Positions 1 through 8,814 of a DNA stretch of 38,581 bases are shown here, in pieces. The notes beneath the pieces were generated by a model. It saw only the letters and a program-made list of their open reading frames with translations. It was not told where the DNA came from and searched no databases. Source of the DNA: an uncultured Bacteroidales bacterium. GTDB taxonomy: Bacteria; Bacteroidota; Bacteroidia; Bacteroidales; UBA932. Made by a program: the position numbers and the translations under genes. Where the stretch lies: contig CALVDM010000021.1 of NCBI GenBank assembly GCA_944326335.1, forward strand, positions 1-38,581, given 5' to 3'. How positions within the stretch are numbered: the stretch's first letter is position 1; each line of letters starts with the position of its first letter.

Positions 1-30
1 AACGGCACGTACGGTGGTGTGAGAGGTCGG

Positions 31-63
31 AAAACGAAAGTAGGAAGAAAACTACTTCGTTTT
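31..63 (-). terminator. Candidate terminator hairpin after the M16 protease gene
   Basis: A near-perfect inverted repeat lies about 30 bases beyond the stop codon of the minus-strand protease gene. On the plus strand the arm AAAACGAAAGTAG (31-43) pairs with CTACTTCGTTTT (52-63) with one bulged base. Read on the minus strand, the hairpin ends in a run of T residues. The stem is A/T-rich, so a terminator is likely but not certain. Confidence 0.5.
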
Positions 64-94
64 CCTCCTACTCGATTGTCGTCAGGCAGCAGAA

Positions 95-2899
95 CTATTC
101 CGCAGCATTCTCGGGAGACATCATCACTTCGATGAAGTTGCCGGAAGAAACTATGTCCTTTACAGCGGCCTTGATGTTCTCTGCATTGATATCAGCCACA
201 GCCTCCTCGTATGCCTTGTCGTAGTCCACGCCATACTCGTAGAAATACTTCAGATTATCCATCCAGTAACTGTTCCTGATTCTCGATTCAGGAATGTTCT
301 TCTTGAAGTTCTCTATGGTCATGGAGAGCTGTTCCTCTGTCGGCCCTTCCTCCATGAGCCTGGCAAGCCCGTCCACGGCAGCTTTCCTGAGTTTGTCGGC
401 AGACTCCGGATTCGTGTCGAAATATACCTGTATCAGAGCCCTGTCCTGAGGCTTCTGCTGGAGGCTGAAAGCTATGCTTGCCCCGTATGTGCCCCCTTCC
501 TCTTCGCGGAGGGTCTCCACATAAACCATGTCCATGATATACTGGGCGGCATCCATCATCACCTTCCTGTGTATGGAGTAAGGGATGTATGACGTGTACA
601 CCTGGAATACGGTGCTCTTCGGTGTCTCCATCTTCACATTGAAGTGGTCTTCAACCTTTCCGGCCGCGATGTCCTCGTGCGTGTCAACCCATTTGTGCGC
701 TTTCTTTCCCTTAGGCAGGGAGCCGGCATATTTCTCTACAAGCGGTTTGAGGGTCTCTGCATCGGTGTTGCCGATTATCACGAGGGTGGCTCCGGCGATA
801 TTGTCGAACAGGCTTCTGTAGACTCTCTCTATTGTCGCCAGATTTGCCTTTTCAAGGATTTCCCCGCTTATGACGAACCTCCTCGGATTATTGTTGTAGA
901 GAGTCTTCACCATCTCTTTCTCGAACTTGAACCCAGGCTGGTTTTCAACGTTCGGAAGCAGGGCCTTGAGCTGGGCTATCGAAGTGTTGAACTCGTTTTC
1001 ATCGAAACGCGGTTCCATGAATGTGAGGTAGAGAAGCTGGAATGCAGTCTCAAGGTCTTTCGGCGATGCCGAGGCTGATATTCCGTGGCTGAGACCGGAA
1101 ATGAAAGGCGCAGCACCGGCATTCTTGCCGGAAAGCATCTTCGGAAGGTCTGTGCCGGAGAACTCGGAGACACCGGAATTACGCATGAACATCCCGAATA
1201 CGTTGTCCTCGAACGACGGCAGGTCTTCGGTGGCAATCAGCGAGCGGCCTCCGTCCATGTAGAGCTGCATGACAACCTCGTCCTTTTCGTATTCAGTAGG
1301 CAGGAACACGACCTTGAGCCCGTTCTTGAGTGTCCACTCGGTCGCCCCGTATATCGTCTTCTTCTCTTTCTTCACAGGAGAACCTTTCAGCGCGGATGCG
1401 TCCAGAAGAGGCTTGTCGAAATTCCCGGCTTCGTTTGCCTTGATTTCGGATTCCTCGACCTCCTTGAGTGCATTCAGGAAATCTGCTTCGGCCGGATGTG
1501 CAATGCCTTCCTTCTCCGGAGCCTTGTAGATAATCACCATGTTCTCGTCCGACACAAGCTGTGCAACAATCTGGTTCAGCATTGCTGCGGTGACGGATGC
1601 GCTTACGGCTTTGGCCACTTCATATTCCGTAGCCGGCTCCATGTAAGGATAATTGTCGAAGAAATTGTTTATGTAGCTCTGGACAAAATCGGCGTTCTTC
1701 CTTGAATCCGCCCCTTTCATCTGGCTTTCATAGTAGGTCAGGAGGTTCTCCTTTGCCCTCGACACTTCGTCTTCGCTGAATCCGTAGAGTTTCATCTTTT
1801 CCACTTCGGTCATGAATGCCTTGAATGACGGGATGCCTTCCCCGTTACGGCACGAAATGTTTCCGATTACGACCTCGCATGTTTCGCAGATGTTGCCTAT
1901 CCCGAGGCTCGCGCTTATGAACGGTGCGTCAGGGGCTGCGGTGATGTCGTTGAATCTCTCCCTCATGACCATGCCTATCACGTTCTTGACGAAGTCCATG
2001 GTGAATCCGATGTCGGTGTTGTTCAGTTCTTCCGGCATTGGCTCGCCTTTCCAGAGCACCTCTATGTTTGTGGATGATGCTTCAGGGTCCGTTATGATTC
2101 CGACCACAGGCTCGGCATTGCCCGGAATCTTGTGGATTTCCTTGGGCTGCGGATTCTCCACGGCAGGGATGTCGCTGAAAAGAGCCTTGATTTTTGCCTC
2201 AATCTGGTCCACGTCAATATCTCCTACAACTATCACTGCCTGGAGGTCCGGGCGGTACCATGTCCTGTAGAAGTTGAGCAGGCTTTCAGGCTTGAAGGTC
2301 TCGAGGTTTTCCTTGCTTCCTATAAGGGTGCATGTCGCATACTTGGAGTCTCCGTAATAGTACGGGAGAGATTTCTCGTGCATCCTCCAGTCGGCGGTGC
2401 GCCTTGTACGCCACTCCTCTATGATAACGCCTCTTTCTTTGTCAATCTCCTCAGGGGAACAGGTGACGTAGTGCGAGTAGTCGTGCATGATGAGCAGGCA
2501 GGTGTCGATTATGCCTTCACGTACCACCGGGATATTGTTGAGCATGTAGGTTGTCTGCTCGACGCCGGTTGCGGCATTGATGTTCCGTCCGAACTCGGCA
2601 CCTATCTTCTGGAGATAGTCGAGCATGGTCTTGCCGGGCAGGTTCTTCGTGCCGTTGAAGCACATGTGCTCGAGAAAGTGGGCCAGTCCGTCCTGGTCAG
2701 GAGTCTCCTGGATGGCGCCTACGTTCGTGGCGAGGTAGAATTCCGCACGCTGTGCAGGCTTGTCATTGTGTCTGATGTAGTATGTCAGACCGTTTTCCAG
2801 TTTTCCCTTGCGTACAGCAGGGTCGTTGGGCAGCGGGTTCTGCCCGTACATTGCGGTTGCCGACAGGAATACGGCAAACAGTAAAAGGATTTTCTTCAT
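95..2899 (-). CDS. Secreted M16-family zinc metalloprotease (two-module, PqqL-like)
   Basis: This 934-residue protein begins with a signal peptide (residues 1-20, ending AMYGQ), so it should be exported to the periplasm. The first M16 module carries the inverted zinc site HFLEH (H74, E77, H78), with the distal Glu ligand probably E155, at the HxxEH-x76-E spacing known for the family. The second half (from about residue 510) looks like a second pair of M16 folds without its own HxxEH, as is usual for these clamshell proteases. The length matches PqqL-type M16B proteins. It is transcribed alone, diverging from a LysR gene, and ends in a candidate terminator hairpin. The substrate cannot be read from the sequence; peptide breakdown for nutrition or envelope quality control are both possible. 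Confidence 0.93.
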   Translation of the reverse strand: MKKILLLFAVFLSATAMYGQNPLPNDPAVRKGKLENGLTYYIRHNDKPAQRAEFYLATNVGAIQETPDQDGLAHFLEHMCFNGTKNLPGKTMLDYLQKIGAEFGRNINAATGVEQTTYMLNNIPVVREGIIDTCLLIMHDYSHYVTCSPEEIDKERGVIIEEWRTRRTADWRMHEKSLPYYYGDSKYATCTLIGSKENLETFKPESLLNFYRTWYRPDLQAVIVVGDIDVDQIEAKIKALFSDIPAVENPQPKEIHKIPGNAEPVVGIITDPEASSTNIEVLWKGEPMPEELNNTDIGFTMDFVKNVIGMVMRERFNDITAAPDAPFISASLGIGNICETCEVVIGNISCRNGEGIPSFKAFMTEVEKMKLYGFSEDEVSRAKENLLTYYESQMKGADSRKNADFVQSYINNFFDNYPYMEPATEYEVAKAVSASVTAAMLNQIVAQLVSDENMVIIYKAPEKEGIAHPAEADFLNALKEVEESEIKANEAGNFDKPLLDASALKGSPVKKEKKTIYGATEWTLKNGLKVVFLPTEYEKDEVVMQLYMDGGRSLIATEDLPSFEDNVFGMFMRNSGVSEFSGTDLPKMLSGKNAGAAPFISGLSHGISASASPKDLETAFQLLYLTFMEPRFDENEFNTSIAQLKALLPNVENQPGFKFEKEMVKTLYNNNPRRFVISGEILEKANLATIERVYRSLFDNIAGATLVIIGNTDAETLKPLVEKYAGSLPKGKKAHKWVDTHEDIAAGKVEDHFNVKMETPKSTVFQVYTSYIPYSIHRKVMMDAAQYIMDMVYVETLREEEGGTYGASIAFSLQQKPQDRALIQVYFDTNPESADKLRKAAVDGLARLMEEGPTEEQLSMTIENFKKNIPESRIRNSYWMDNLKYFYEYGVDYDKAYEEAVADINAENIKAAVKDIVSSGNFIEVMMSPENAAE

Positions 2900-2940
2900 A
2901 AATATTGTTTAAATATTACCTTATCCGTTCGGATGAATCC

Positions 2941-2987
2941 TGCAAAGATAATTCTTTTTGCAGACAGTCCGGTTCTGCAAGCAGGAA
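2941..2987. promoter_or_regulatory. Divergent promoter/operator region between M16 protease and LysR genes
   Basis: On the minus strand TATCTTTG (plus coordinates 2943-2950) matches the Bacteroidota -7 element TAnnTTTG and sits about 45 bases before the protease start. A dyad TGCAAA-N10-TTTGCA covers 2941-2962 and a second short dyad, TTCTGC-AA-GCAGGAA, covers 2973-2987. Such dyads between a LysR gene and its divergent neighbour are typical LysR binding sites. No -33 element at good spacing is seen, so the promoter call is moderate and the operator call is an inference. Confidence 0.4.
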
Positions 2988-3022
2988 AAATGATTAAATT
3001 TACATCCTGCAATTTTACCGGT

Positions 3023-3880
3023 ATGGATGATTTCAGACTGAGGGTTTTTCTTGCCGTAGCCCGGACAGGCAGCTTCACCACGGCGGCCGGGCAGATGGGT
3101 ATTTCGCAGCCGGCAGTGAGCCAGAATATCGGCGGGCTCGAGAATGAACTCGGCTCGAAACTCTTTGTGCGTTCCCGCCATTCCGCAGTGCTTACTGAAG
3201 AGGGGAGGGTCTTTCTTCCCTATGCCGAGCAGATTGTCCACTGGTATGACGCAGCAGGGCGCATGTTCGGCAGCGGTGTGCGGAAGACCGGGACGCTGGA
3301 CGTGACTGTCGCCGCATCCGGAGACCTTCTCGTCTCCGTGATTCCGGACCTCCTGCTGTCTGTCTCTGCAGTGAATCCCGATATCCGGTTCCATGTGTCG
3401 GAATGCGGTGACGCTGTGCCCGAGCCGGACATCTCGGTAAGGACAGGGGTCCTTTCAGGCTATCGCGGCGAAGAATTGTCAGGCATGGAACTCATTGGGA
3501 CATCGGAAGCCTGTGTAGTGGTTTCCTCTTCAAGTCCTTTGGCTTTCGGTAATGTCACGGCGCGGGAAAGGGGAGACCTGGCCTTCTGGACCGGGGCCGG
3601 ACGTGCGGCGGACGTGCTTCCGGCGGACATGCTCCCGAATGTAAGGTTCGAGTCGTCATCCGCGGCGTTCGTGAAAAACTGCATCCTCTCATCACCGGGA
3701 CTGCAAGGCATCCTCCCGTACCATCTTGTTTCGGCAGATGTTGCAGGAGGCGTCCTCAGCCTGCTCCCGCACCGTTCACCCCTGTACACGATTACGGCCG
3801 GACTTTCCGTGTCTGAAAAGTTCGGCCGTAACCCTTTGTGCGGTTTCCTGCGCGAGAAGCTCAGGAGTTATTTCCATTGA
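3023..3880 (+). CDS. LysR-family transcriptional regulator
   Basis: The protein is 285 residues from the chosen start. An in-frame ATG 90 bases upstream exists, but the family's winged helix-turn-helix normally begins within a few residues of the N-terminus, and MDDFRLRVFLAVARTGSFT fits that exactly. Residues 1-60 form the HTH domain (AAGQMGISQPAVSQNIGGLE is the recognition region), followed by a substrate-binding LysR domain to the end. It should bind DNA and respond to a small effector. It diverges from the M16 protease gene, which is its most likely target besides itself. On the other side it ends 2 bases from the stop of a convergent esterase gene. The effector cannot be guessed. Confidence 0.9.
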   Translation: MDDFRLRVFLAVARTGSFTTAAGQMGISQPAVSQNIGGLENELGSKLFVRSRHSAVLTEEGRVFLPYAEQIVHWYDAAGRMFGSGVRKTGTLDVTVAASGDLLVSVIPDLLLSVSAVNPDIRFHVSECGDAVPEPDISVRTGVLSGYRGEELSGMELIGTSEACVVVSSSSPLAFGNVTARERGDLAFWTGAGRAADVLPADMLPNVRFESSSAAFVKNCILSSPGLQGILPYHLVSADVAGGVLSLLPHRSPLYTITAGLSVSEKFGRNPLCGFLREKLRSYFH

Positions 3881-3882
3881 CT

Positions 3883-4899
3883 TCAACGTTCCGAGAGCCA
3901 CCGTGCAAGCAAGGTCTCGAATTCGTCTCTTGCATAACCGATTTTGTCTTTTTCCACATACCTCTCCGATGAAAATCCCCAGCCGTGACCACCTTTCGGG
4001 AAGATGTGCATTTCGGCTTCAACTCCGTTGTTCACGAGACCGTTGTAGAAGATGATGCTGTTGATGACAGGGACAGTCTTGTCGTCGGTGCAGTGTGCGA
4101 GGAATACGGGAGGTGTGTCCGGGGTGATGTCGTTGCTGAGCGTGTATTTCTTCACGAGTTCTTCGTGCAGCTTCTGGTCGGCTATCCATTCCTCCGCAGT
4201 CTTGCCTTCAGTTGATGCCCATTTCTCCTCGTTGCCTATCAGGTTCAGCCTTGTCCCCTTGTGCGAAGGGGTCTTGTCTATTGCAATGACAGGATATATC
4301 AGCACTGAAAAGTCAGGCCTTGTCTCCTTGTCGGTGTAGAGGGTGGTGGCAGATGCAGCGAGATGGCCTCCTGCGGAGAAGCCCATCACGCCTATCTTGT
4401 CCACATTCCACTCTGCGGCATGGGCCCTGCAGTATCTGAATATGTTATGGATATCGGTGAGCGGTACTTCCCAATGCCCGTTCGGCAGCCTGTATTTGGC
4501 GATAGCGACAGTGTACCCTCTTTCTTTCATCCATTCTGCCACATACACTCCTTCGTTATATGAGGAAACGTTTCCATAGCCTCCTCCCGGGCATACGATG
4601 AGCATTGTCCCGTTCGGTTTTTTCGGAAAATACAGGTCGAAGCGGGCATTTTCAGATATTTTCCTGATGCCGCCGGTCTCTGAAATCTCCTCACCCTCGT
4701 TGTATCCGTTGTCTTCAGCGATTTCGAGTCCAAGGGCTTCCTTGGTCTTGCCCTGTACAGGGTCGGAGAGCTCCACTGCAGCCTTCTGGTAGAGGAACAC
4801 TGTCTTGTCCGGCCGCAGTTTAGTGTTCGGCTGTGCCGACATTGCATTTGTCATGATAAATGCTGCAATAATGCAGGCAGATTTCAGTATGGTTTTCAT
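3883..4899 (-). CDS. Secreted alpha/beta hydrolase, acetyl-esterase/lipase type
   Basis: The 338-residue protein has a signal peptide (residues 1-22, ending MSAQ) and an alpha/beta-hydrolase fold. The oxyanion region CPGGGYG lies at about 103-109, the nucleophile elbow GFSAGGH places Ser175, and the acid and base are most likely Asp273 (CTDDKTVP) and His305 (GGHGWGF). This arrangement is typical of the HSL/BD-FAE-like esterases of Bacteroidota that remove acetyl or feruloyl groups from plant polysaccharides, so a xylan or pectin esterase is plausible but not proven; no carbohydrate-binding module is present. It lies 81 bases downstream of nifJ on the same strand, with a possible terminator between them. 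Confidence 0.85.
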   Translation of the reverse strand: MKTILKSACIIAAFIMTNAMSAQPNTKLRPDKTVFLYQKAAVELSDPVQGKTKEALGLEIAEDNGYNEGEEISETGGIRKISENARFDLYFPKKPNGTMLIVCPGGGYGNVSSYNEGVYVAEWMKERGYTVAIAKYRLPNGHWEVPLTDIHNIFRYCRAHAAEWNVDKIGVMGFSAGGHLAASATTLYTDKETRPDFSVLIYPVIAIDKTPSHKGTRLNLIGNEEKWASTEGKTAEEWIADQKLHEELVKKYTLSNDITPDTPPVFLAHCTDDKTVPVINSIIFYNGLVNNGVEAEMHIFPKGGHGWGFSSERYVEKDKIGYARDEFETLLARWLSER

Positions 4900-4923
4900 T
4901 TTCTTGTCTTCTGTATAATATAT

Positions 4924-4953
4924 GAGGGTGAGCCAAGAGTCTGGTCCACCCTC
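4924..4953 (-). terminator. Candidate hairpin between nifJ and the esterase gene
   Basis: GAGGGTG (4924-4930) and CACCCTC (4947-4953) form a perfect 7-bp G/C-rich stem with a 16-base loop, 28 bases past the nifJ stop. On the minus strand it is followed by an A/T-rich but not T-only tract, so it may be a weak terminator or a processing site. Confidence 0.4.
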
Positions 4954-4980
4954 TCTGTTACATTGGAATGCGGCAGGAGA

Positions 4981-7900
4981 TTATTCCTTGCCTGCAAGAC
5001 GCTTGTAGGTGTTGAGCCTTATCTTTGCAAACTCTTCGGTCTTCTCGAGAAGCTCTCCGGCTTCGTTCGGGAACATCTTGTAGAGTGATGCAAATCTCAC
5101 TTCACCTTTCAGGAAGTCCTGGAACTTGCTCCAGTCAGGCTCCTTGCTGTCGAGCGTGAACGGATTCTTACCTTCATCCTCGAGGGCAGGATTGTACCTG
5201 AAGAGGTGCCAGTAACCGCAGTCGACTGCAAGTTTCTCCTCTTTCTGGCTCAATCCCATACCTGCTTTCAGACCATGGTTGATACATGGAGAGTAAGCGA
5301 TGATGAGGGACGGACCGTCGTATGCCTCGGCTTCCTTGAGTGCGTTGAAGAACTGTGCAGGGTTTGCGCCCATGGCTACCTGTGCCACATATACGTAGCC
5401 GTAGCTTATGGCCATCATTCCGAGGTCCTTCTTGCGGATTCTCTTTCCGGAAGCTGCGAACTTGGCGATTGCACCTGCAGGGGTTGACTTCGACGACTGT
5501 CCGCCGGTGTTGGAGTAGACTTCGGTGTCGAGCACGAGGACGTTCACATTCTCGCCGGTTGCGAGCACATGGTCAAGTCCGCCGTATCCGATATCGTATG
5601 CCCAGCCGTCACCTCCGAAAATCCACTGCGAGCGTGCAGGTATGAAGTGCCTGTACTCGAGAAGTGCCTTGCATGTGTCGCACTTGCACTCTTCCATGAG
5701 AGGTACGAGGGCGTCTGCCACTTCGCGTGTGATTTTGGCGTCGTTTCTGTTCTCGAGCCATTTCGTGAAGAGGGCCTTCATCTCGTCGGTGCAGCAGCTG
5801 CATGCGATACCTTCTTCCATGAGCCTTGCGACTGTCATCCTTGCCCTGTCGGAGCCGAGCTTCATTCCGAGGCCGTATTCGGCGTTGTCCTCGAACAGCG
5901 AGTTAGCCCATGCAGGACCGTGGCCCTGAGCGTTGGTGCAGTAAGGCGATGCCGGGAACGATGCACCGTAGATGGACGAACATCCTGTCGCGTTGGATAT
6001 CATCATGTGGTCTCCGAACAACTGGGTGATGGTCTTGATGTACGGTGTCTCGCCGCAGCCTGCGCATGCTCCTGAAAATTCGAACAGAGGCTGTGAGAAC
6101 TGTGCGTTCTTCACGTTCTGGAACTTGTTCTGGACGGTGTCCTTGTAGCCGATGTGCGAGTGCATGTAGTCGAAGTTGGCCTGCTCGTGCTCCTGGCTCT
6201 CTGCAGATACCATGACGAGGGCTTTCTCCTTGGCAGGACATACGTCGGCGCAGTTGCCGCAACCTGTACAGTCCGCAGGTGAAACCTGCATTGTGAAGGT
6301 GTATTCCTTGAACACAGCCTTGCCCTGGGCCTTCTTGATTCCGGCCGGTGCTGCGGCAGCTTCTTCGGCTGTCATGAGGAACGGACGGATTGCTGCGTGA
6401 GGGCAGACGAATGCGCAGGTGTTGCACTGGATACAGTTCTCGGCCTTCCACTCAGGCACCTTCACTGCCACGCCTCTCTTCTCGAATGCAGCCGTGCCGT
6501 CAGGTATGGTGCCGTCGGCCATGTCCTTGAACACGCTTACAGGAAGCGTGTCGCCGGCCTGTGCGTTCACGATGTCGGCAATCTGCTTTACGAATTCAGG
6601 CGCGAGCCTGTCCTTGTTAGGATTCTCGAATTTGGCGGTGATGTCCTTCCAGTCTGCCGGAATCTCTACCTTGGTATATTCTCCGCCCCTGTCGACAGCG
6701 GCATAGTTCATCTTCACGACGTTCTCGCCTTTCTTGCCGTAGCTCTTGTCGATGGCTTTCTTCATGTATGTGACAGCGTCCTCGTACGGGATGATGCCTG
6801 TGATTTTGAAGAATGCCGACTGGAGGATGGTGTTTGTCCTTCCGCCGAGACCGATTTCAGCTGCGATTTTCGTCGCGTTGATTATGTAGAGTGAGATGTT
6901 CTTCTTGCCGATGACTGCCTTCACGTGGTCAGGAATCCTCTTGAGGGTCTCCTCTTCGTCCCAGAGGCTGTTGAGGAGGAGGATACCGTTCTGCTTGATA
7001 CCCTTGAGCACATCATACTTGTGCAGGTAGGAAGGTACATGGCAGGCCACGAAATCAGGAGTGGACACCAGATACGGAGCCTTGATAGGAGCGTCTCCGA
7101 ACCTGAGGTGCGAGCAGGTGTATCCGCCGGATTTCTTGGAATCGTAGTCGAAGTAGCCCTGGCAGTATTTCCGGGTGTGGTCTCCGATGATTTTGATGGT
7201 GTTCTTGTTCGCACCCACGGTACCGTCGGAACCGAGTCCGTAGAACTTGCACTCGGTGGTGCCAGGCTTCACGATGCTGACTTCCTCCTTTACAGGAAGT
7301 GACCTGAATGTCACGTCATCGATGATGCCTATCGTGAATCCGTCCTTAGGCTCGGCAAGCTCGAGGTTGTCGAACACTGCGATAATCTGGGCAGGGGAGG
7401 TGTCCTTTGAGGACAGTCCGTAGCGGCCGCCGATTACCAGAGGTGCATTCGCCTTGCCCTGGAAGAGAGCCTTCACGTCCATGAAGAGCGGCTCTCCGAG
7501 AGCGCCCGGCTCCTTGGTCCTGTCGAGAACTGCAATCCTCTTGACAGTCTCAGGAAGCACTTTCAGGAAATACTTGGCAGAGAACGGCCTGTAGAGGCGG
7601 ACGATGATGAGTCCGTATTTCTTGCCTTCGGCAGCGAGGTGGTCGATGGTCTCCTTGATGGTCTCGGTGACCGAACCCATGGCGATGATGATGTTCTCGG
7701 CATCCGGAGCTCCGTAGTAGTCGAACGGACGGTAGTCCCTTCCGGTAGCTTCGCTGATTTCGCCCATGTATCTTGCCACGATGTCAGGCACTGCATCGTA
7801 ATACTGGTTGCTTGCCTCCCTTATCTGGAAGAACACGTCCGCATTCTGGGCAGTTCCCCTCGTTACAGGGCTGTCAGGATTGAGGGCCTTCTCCCTGAAC

Positions 7901-8511
7901 TTTGCGAGGGACTTGGTGCTTATCATGCCCCTGAGGGTGTCTTCGTCGATGAGTTCTATTTTCTGTATCTCGTGCGATGTACGGAAGCCGTCGAAGAAAT
8001 GTACGAAAGGTACGCTGGACTTGATTGTGGAAAGATGGGCAACGGCTGCCAGGTCAAGAGCCTCCTGTACGGAAGCGGATGCCAGCATGGCGAATCCCGT
8101 CTGCCTGCAGGCCATCACGTCCTGATGGTCTCCGAATATGGAGAGTGCGTGTGAAGCGAGGGTCCTTGCCGATACGTGGAATACGCATGGAAGCAGCTCG
8201 CCGGCAATCTTGTACATGTTCGGAATCATGAGGAGAAGTCCTTGCGATGCGGTGAATGTAGATGTCAGCGCACCGGCCTGCAACGAACCGTGTACAGCTC
8301 CGGCAGCACCGCCTTCACTCTGCATTTCAGTAACTTTCACTACCTCTCCGAAGAGGTTTTTCTTCCCCTGGGAAGCCCACTCGTCGACATATTCAGCCAT
8401 TGTAGACGATGGGGTGATCGGGTAGATGGCCGCATTCTCGCTGAAAAGATAGGCGATATGTGCGGCGGCATAGTTACCGTCACAAGTGATGAATTTTTTT
8501 TCGTTTGCCAT
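4981..8511 (-). CDS. nifJ: Pyruvate:ferredoxin (flavodoxin) oxidoreductase, single-chain
   Basis: This 1176-residue homodimer-type enzyme converts pyruvate and CoA to acetyl-CoA and CO2, passing electrons to ferredoxin or flavodoxin; it is a central fermentation enzyme of anaerobes. The domain order is complete. The N-terminal domain carries YPITPSSTMAEYVDEWAS (about 31-48), followed by the CoA/transketolase-like region. A two-cluster ferredoxin domain has CIQCNTCAFVCP at about 691 and CTGCGNCADVCP at about 746. The C-terminal thiamine-diphosphate domain contains GACAGCGETPY, GDGWAYDIGYGG (near 967) and YSNTGGQSS. The extra cysteines of the proximal cluster (ACAGC and the late SPCINHG) are present. 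Length is close to the 1170-1230 expected. It is preceded by a long structured region and is monocistronic or followed by the esterase. Confidence 0.97.
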   Translation of the reverse strand: MANEKKFITCDGNYAAAHIAYLFSENAAIYPITPSSTMAEYVDEWASQGKKNLFGEVVKVTEMQSEGGAAGAVHGSLQAGALTSTFTASQGLLLMIPNMYKIAGELLPCVFHVSARTLASHALSIFGDHQDVMACRQTGFAMLASASVQEALDLAAVAHLSTIKSSVPFVHFFDGFRTSHEIQKIELIDEDTLRGMISTKSLAKFREKALNPDSPVTRGTAQNADVFFQIREASNQYYDAVPDIVARYMGEISEATGRDYRPFDYYGAPDAENIIIAMGSVTETIKETIDHLAAEGKKYGLIIVRLYRPFSAKYFLKVLPETVKRIAVLDRTKEPGALGEPLFMDVKALFQGKANAPLVIGGRYGLSSKDTSPAQIIAVFDNLELAEPKDGFTIGIIDDVTFRSLPVKEEVSIVKPGTTECKFYGLGSDGTVGANKNTIKIIGDHTRKYCQGYFDYDSKKSGGYTCSHLRFGDAPIKAPYLVSTPDFVACHVPSYLHKYDVLKGIKQNGILLLNSLWDEEETLKRIPDHVKAVIGKKNISLYIINATKIAAEIGLGGRTNTILQSAFFKITGIIPYEDAVTYMKKAIDKSYGKKGENVVKMNYAAVDRGGEYTKVEIPADWKDITAKFENPNKDRLAPEFVKQIADIVNAQAGDTLPVSVFKDMADGTIPDGTAAFEKRGVAVKVPEWKAENCIQCNTCAFVCPHAAIRPFLMTAEEAAAAPAGIKKAQGKAVFKEYTFTMQVSPADCTGCGNCADVCPAKEKALVMVSAESQEHEQANFDYMHSHIGYKDTVQNKFQNVKNAQFSQPLFEFSGACAGCGETPYIKTITQLFGDHMMISNATGCSSIYGASFPASPYCTNAQGHGPAWANSLFEDNAEYGLGMKLGSDRARMTVARLMEEGIACSCCTDEMKALFTKWLENRNDAKITREVADALVPLMEECKCDTCKALLEYRHFIPARSQWIFGGDGWAYDIGYGGLDHVLATGENVNVLVLDTEVYSNTGGQSSKSTPAGAIAKFAASGKRIRKKDLGMMAISYGYVYVAQVAMGANPAQFFNALKEAEAYDGPSLIIAYSPCINHGLKAGMGLSQKEEKLAVDCGYWHLFRYNPALEDEGKNPFTLDSKEPDWSKFQDFLKGEVRFASLYKMFPNEAGELLEKTEEFAKIRLNTYKRLAGKE

Positions 8512-8584
8512 AATCTTTAATGTTTATTTAGATTATAAAAATCGGTATTTATTAATTATGTCAGCATCCTTCTGCGCTGAACGC

Positions 8585-8669
8585 CCGTCAGGGACGGAAT
8601 GCAAAGCCCTGTCTTGTAACAGATTGTAATTCCGTGCTCGTTAACGACAGCAACATCAGCACAAATTTA
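8585..8669 (-). promoter_or_regulatory. nifJ promoter element, palindrome and structured leader
   Basis: This covers much of the 303-base gap between fabD and nifJ. TAAATTTG on the minus strand (8662-8669) matches the -7 consensus and would give a leader of roughly 145 bases. A perfect 10-base palindrome TCGTTAACGA lies at 8638-8647, near the expected transcription start. Further into the leader, ACGGAAT (8594-8600) can pair with ATTCCGT (8629-8635), while an overlapping alternative pairs CCGTC (8585-8589) with GACGG (8593-8597). No -33 element at ideal spacing is visible. A regulated leader is an inference. Confidence 0.4.
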
Positions 8670-8721
8670 GATAAAAATTTGAAATAGTGGCTGTTATTTC
8701 AATATTTTTTCAACATGCAGA

Positions 8722-8762
8722 AAGAGGATGCAGCAAGGCTTGAAAATCCTGTGCATCCTCTT
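8722..8762 (-). terminator. Terminator hairpin after fabD
   Basis: A perfect 11-bp inverted repeat, AAGAGGATGCA (8722-8732) and TGCATCCTCTT (8752-8762), with a 19-base loop lies about 50 bases after the fabD stop. On the minus strand the stem is followed by TCTGCA, so only a short T-rich tail is present. It separates fabD from the nifJ promoter. Confidence 0.6.
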
Positions 8763-8814
8763 CTTCCCTGTACTGGTTGCGCCTGTGTAACGCAATGAAA
8801 ACCAGTGATATGTC

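Noticed and set aside
2132-2884. Long plus-strand open frame of 250 codons inside the M16 protease gene
   Set aside because: It is antisense to a gene with intact catalytic motifs and shows no recognisable domain. Similar antisense open frames occur across this G/C-rich window (for example 33945-35249 against uvrB and 32036-33121 against relA).
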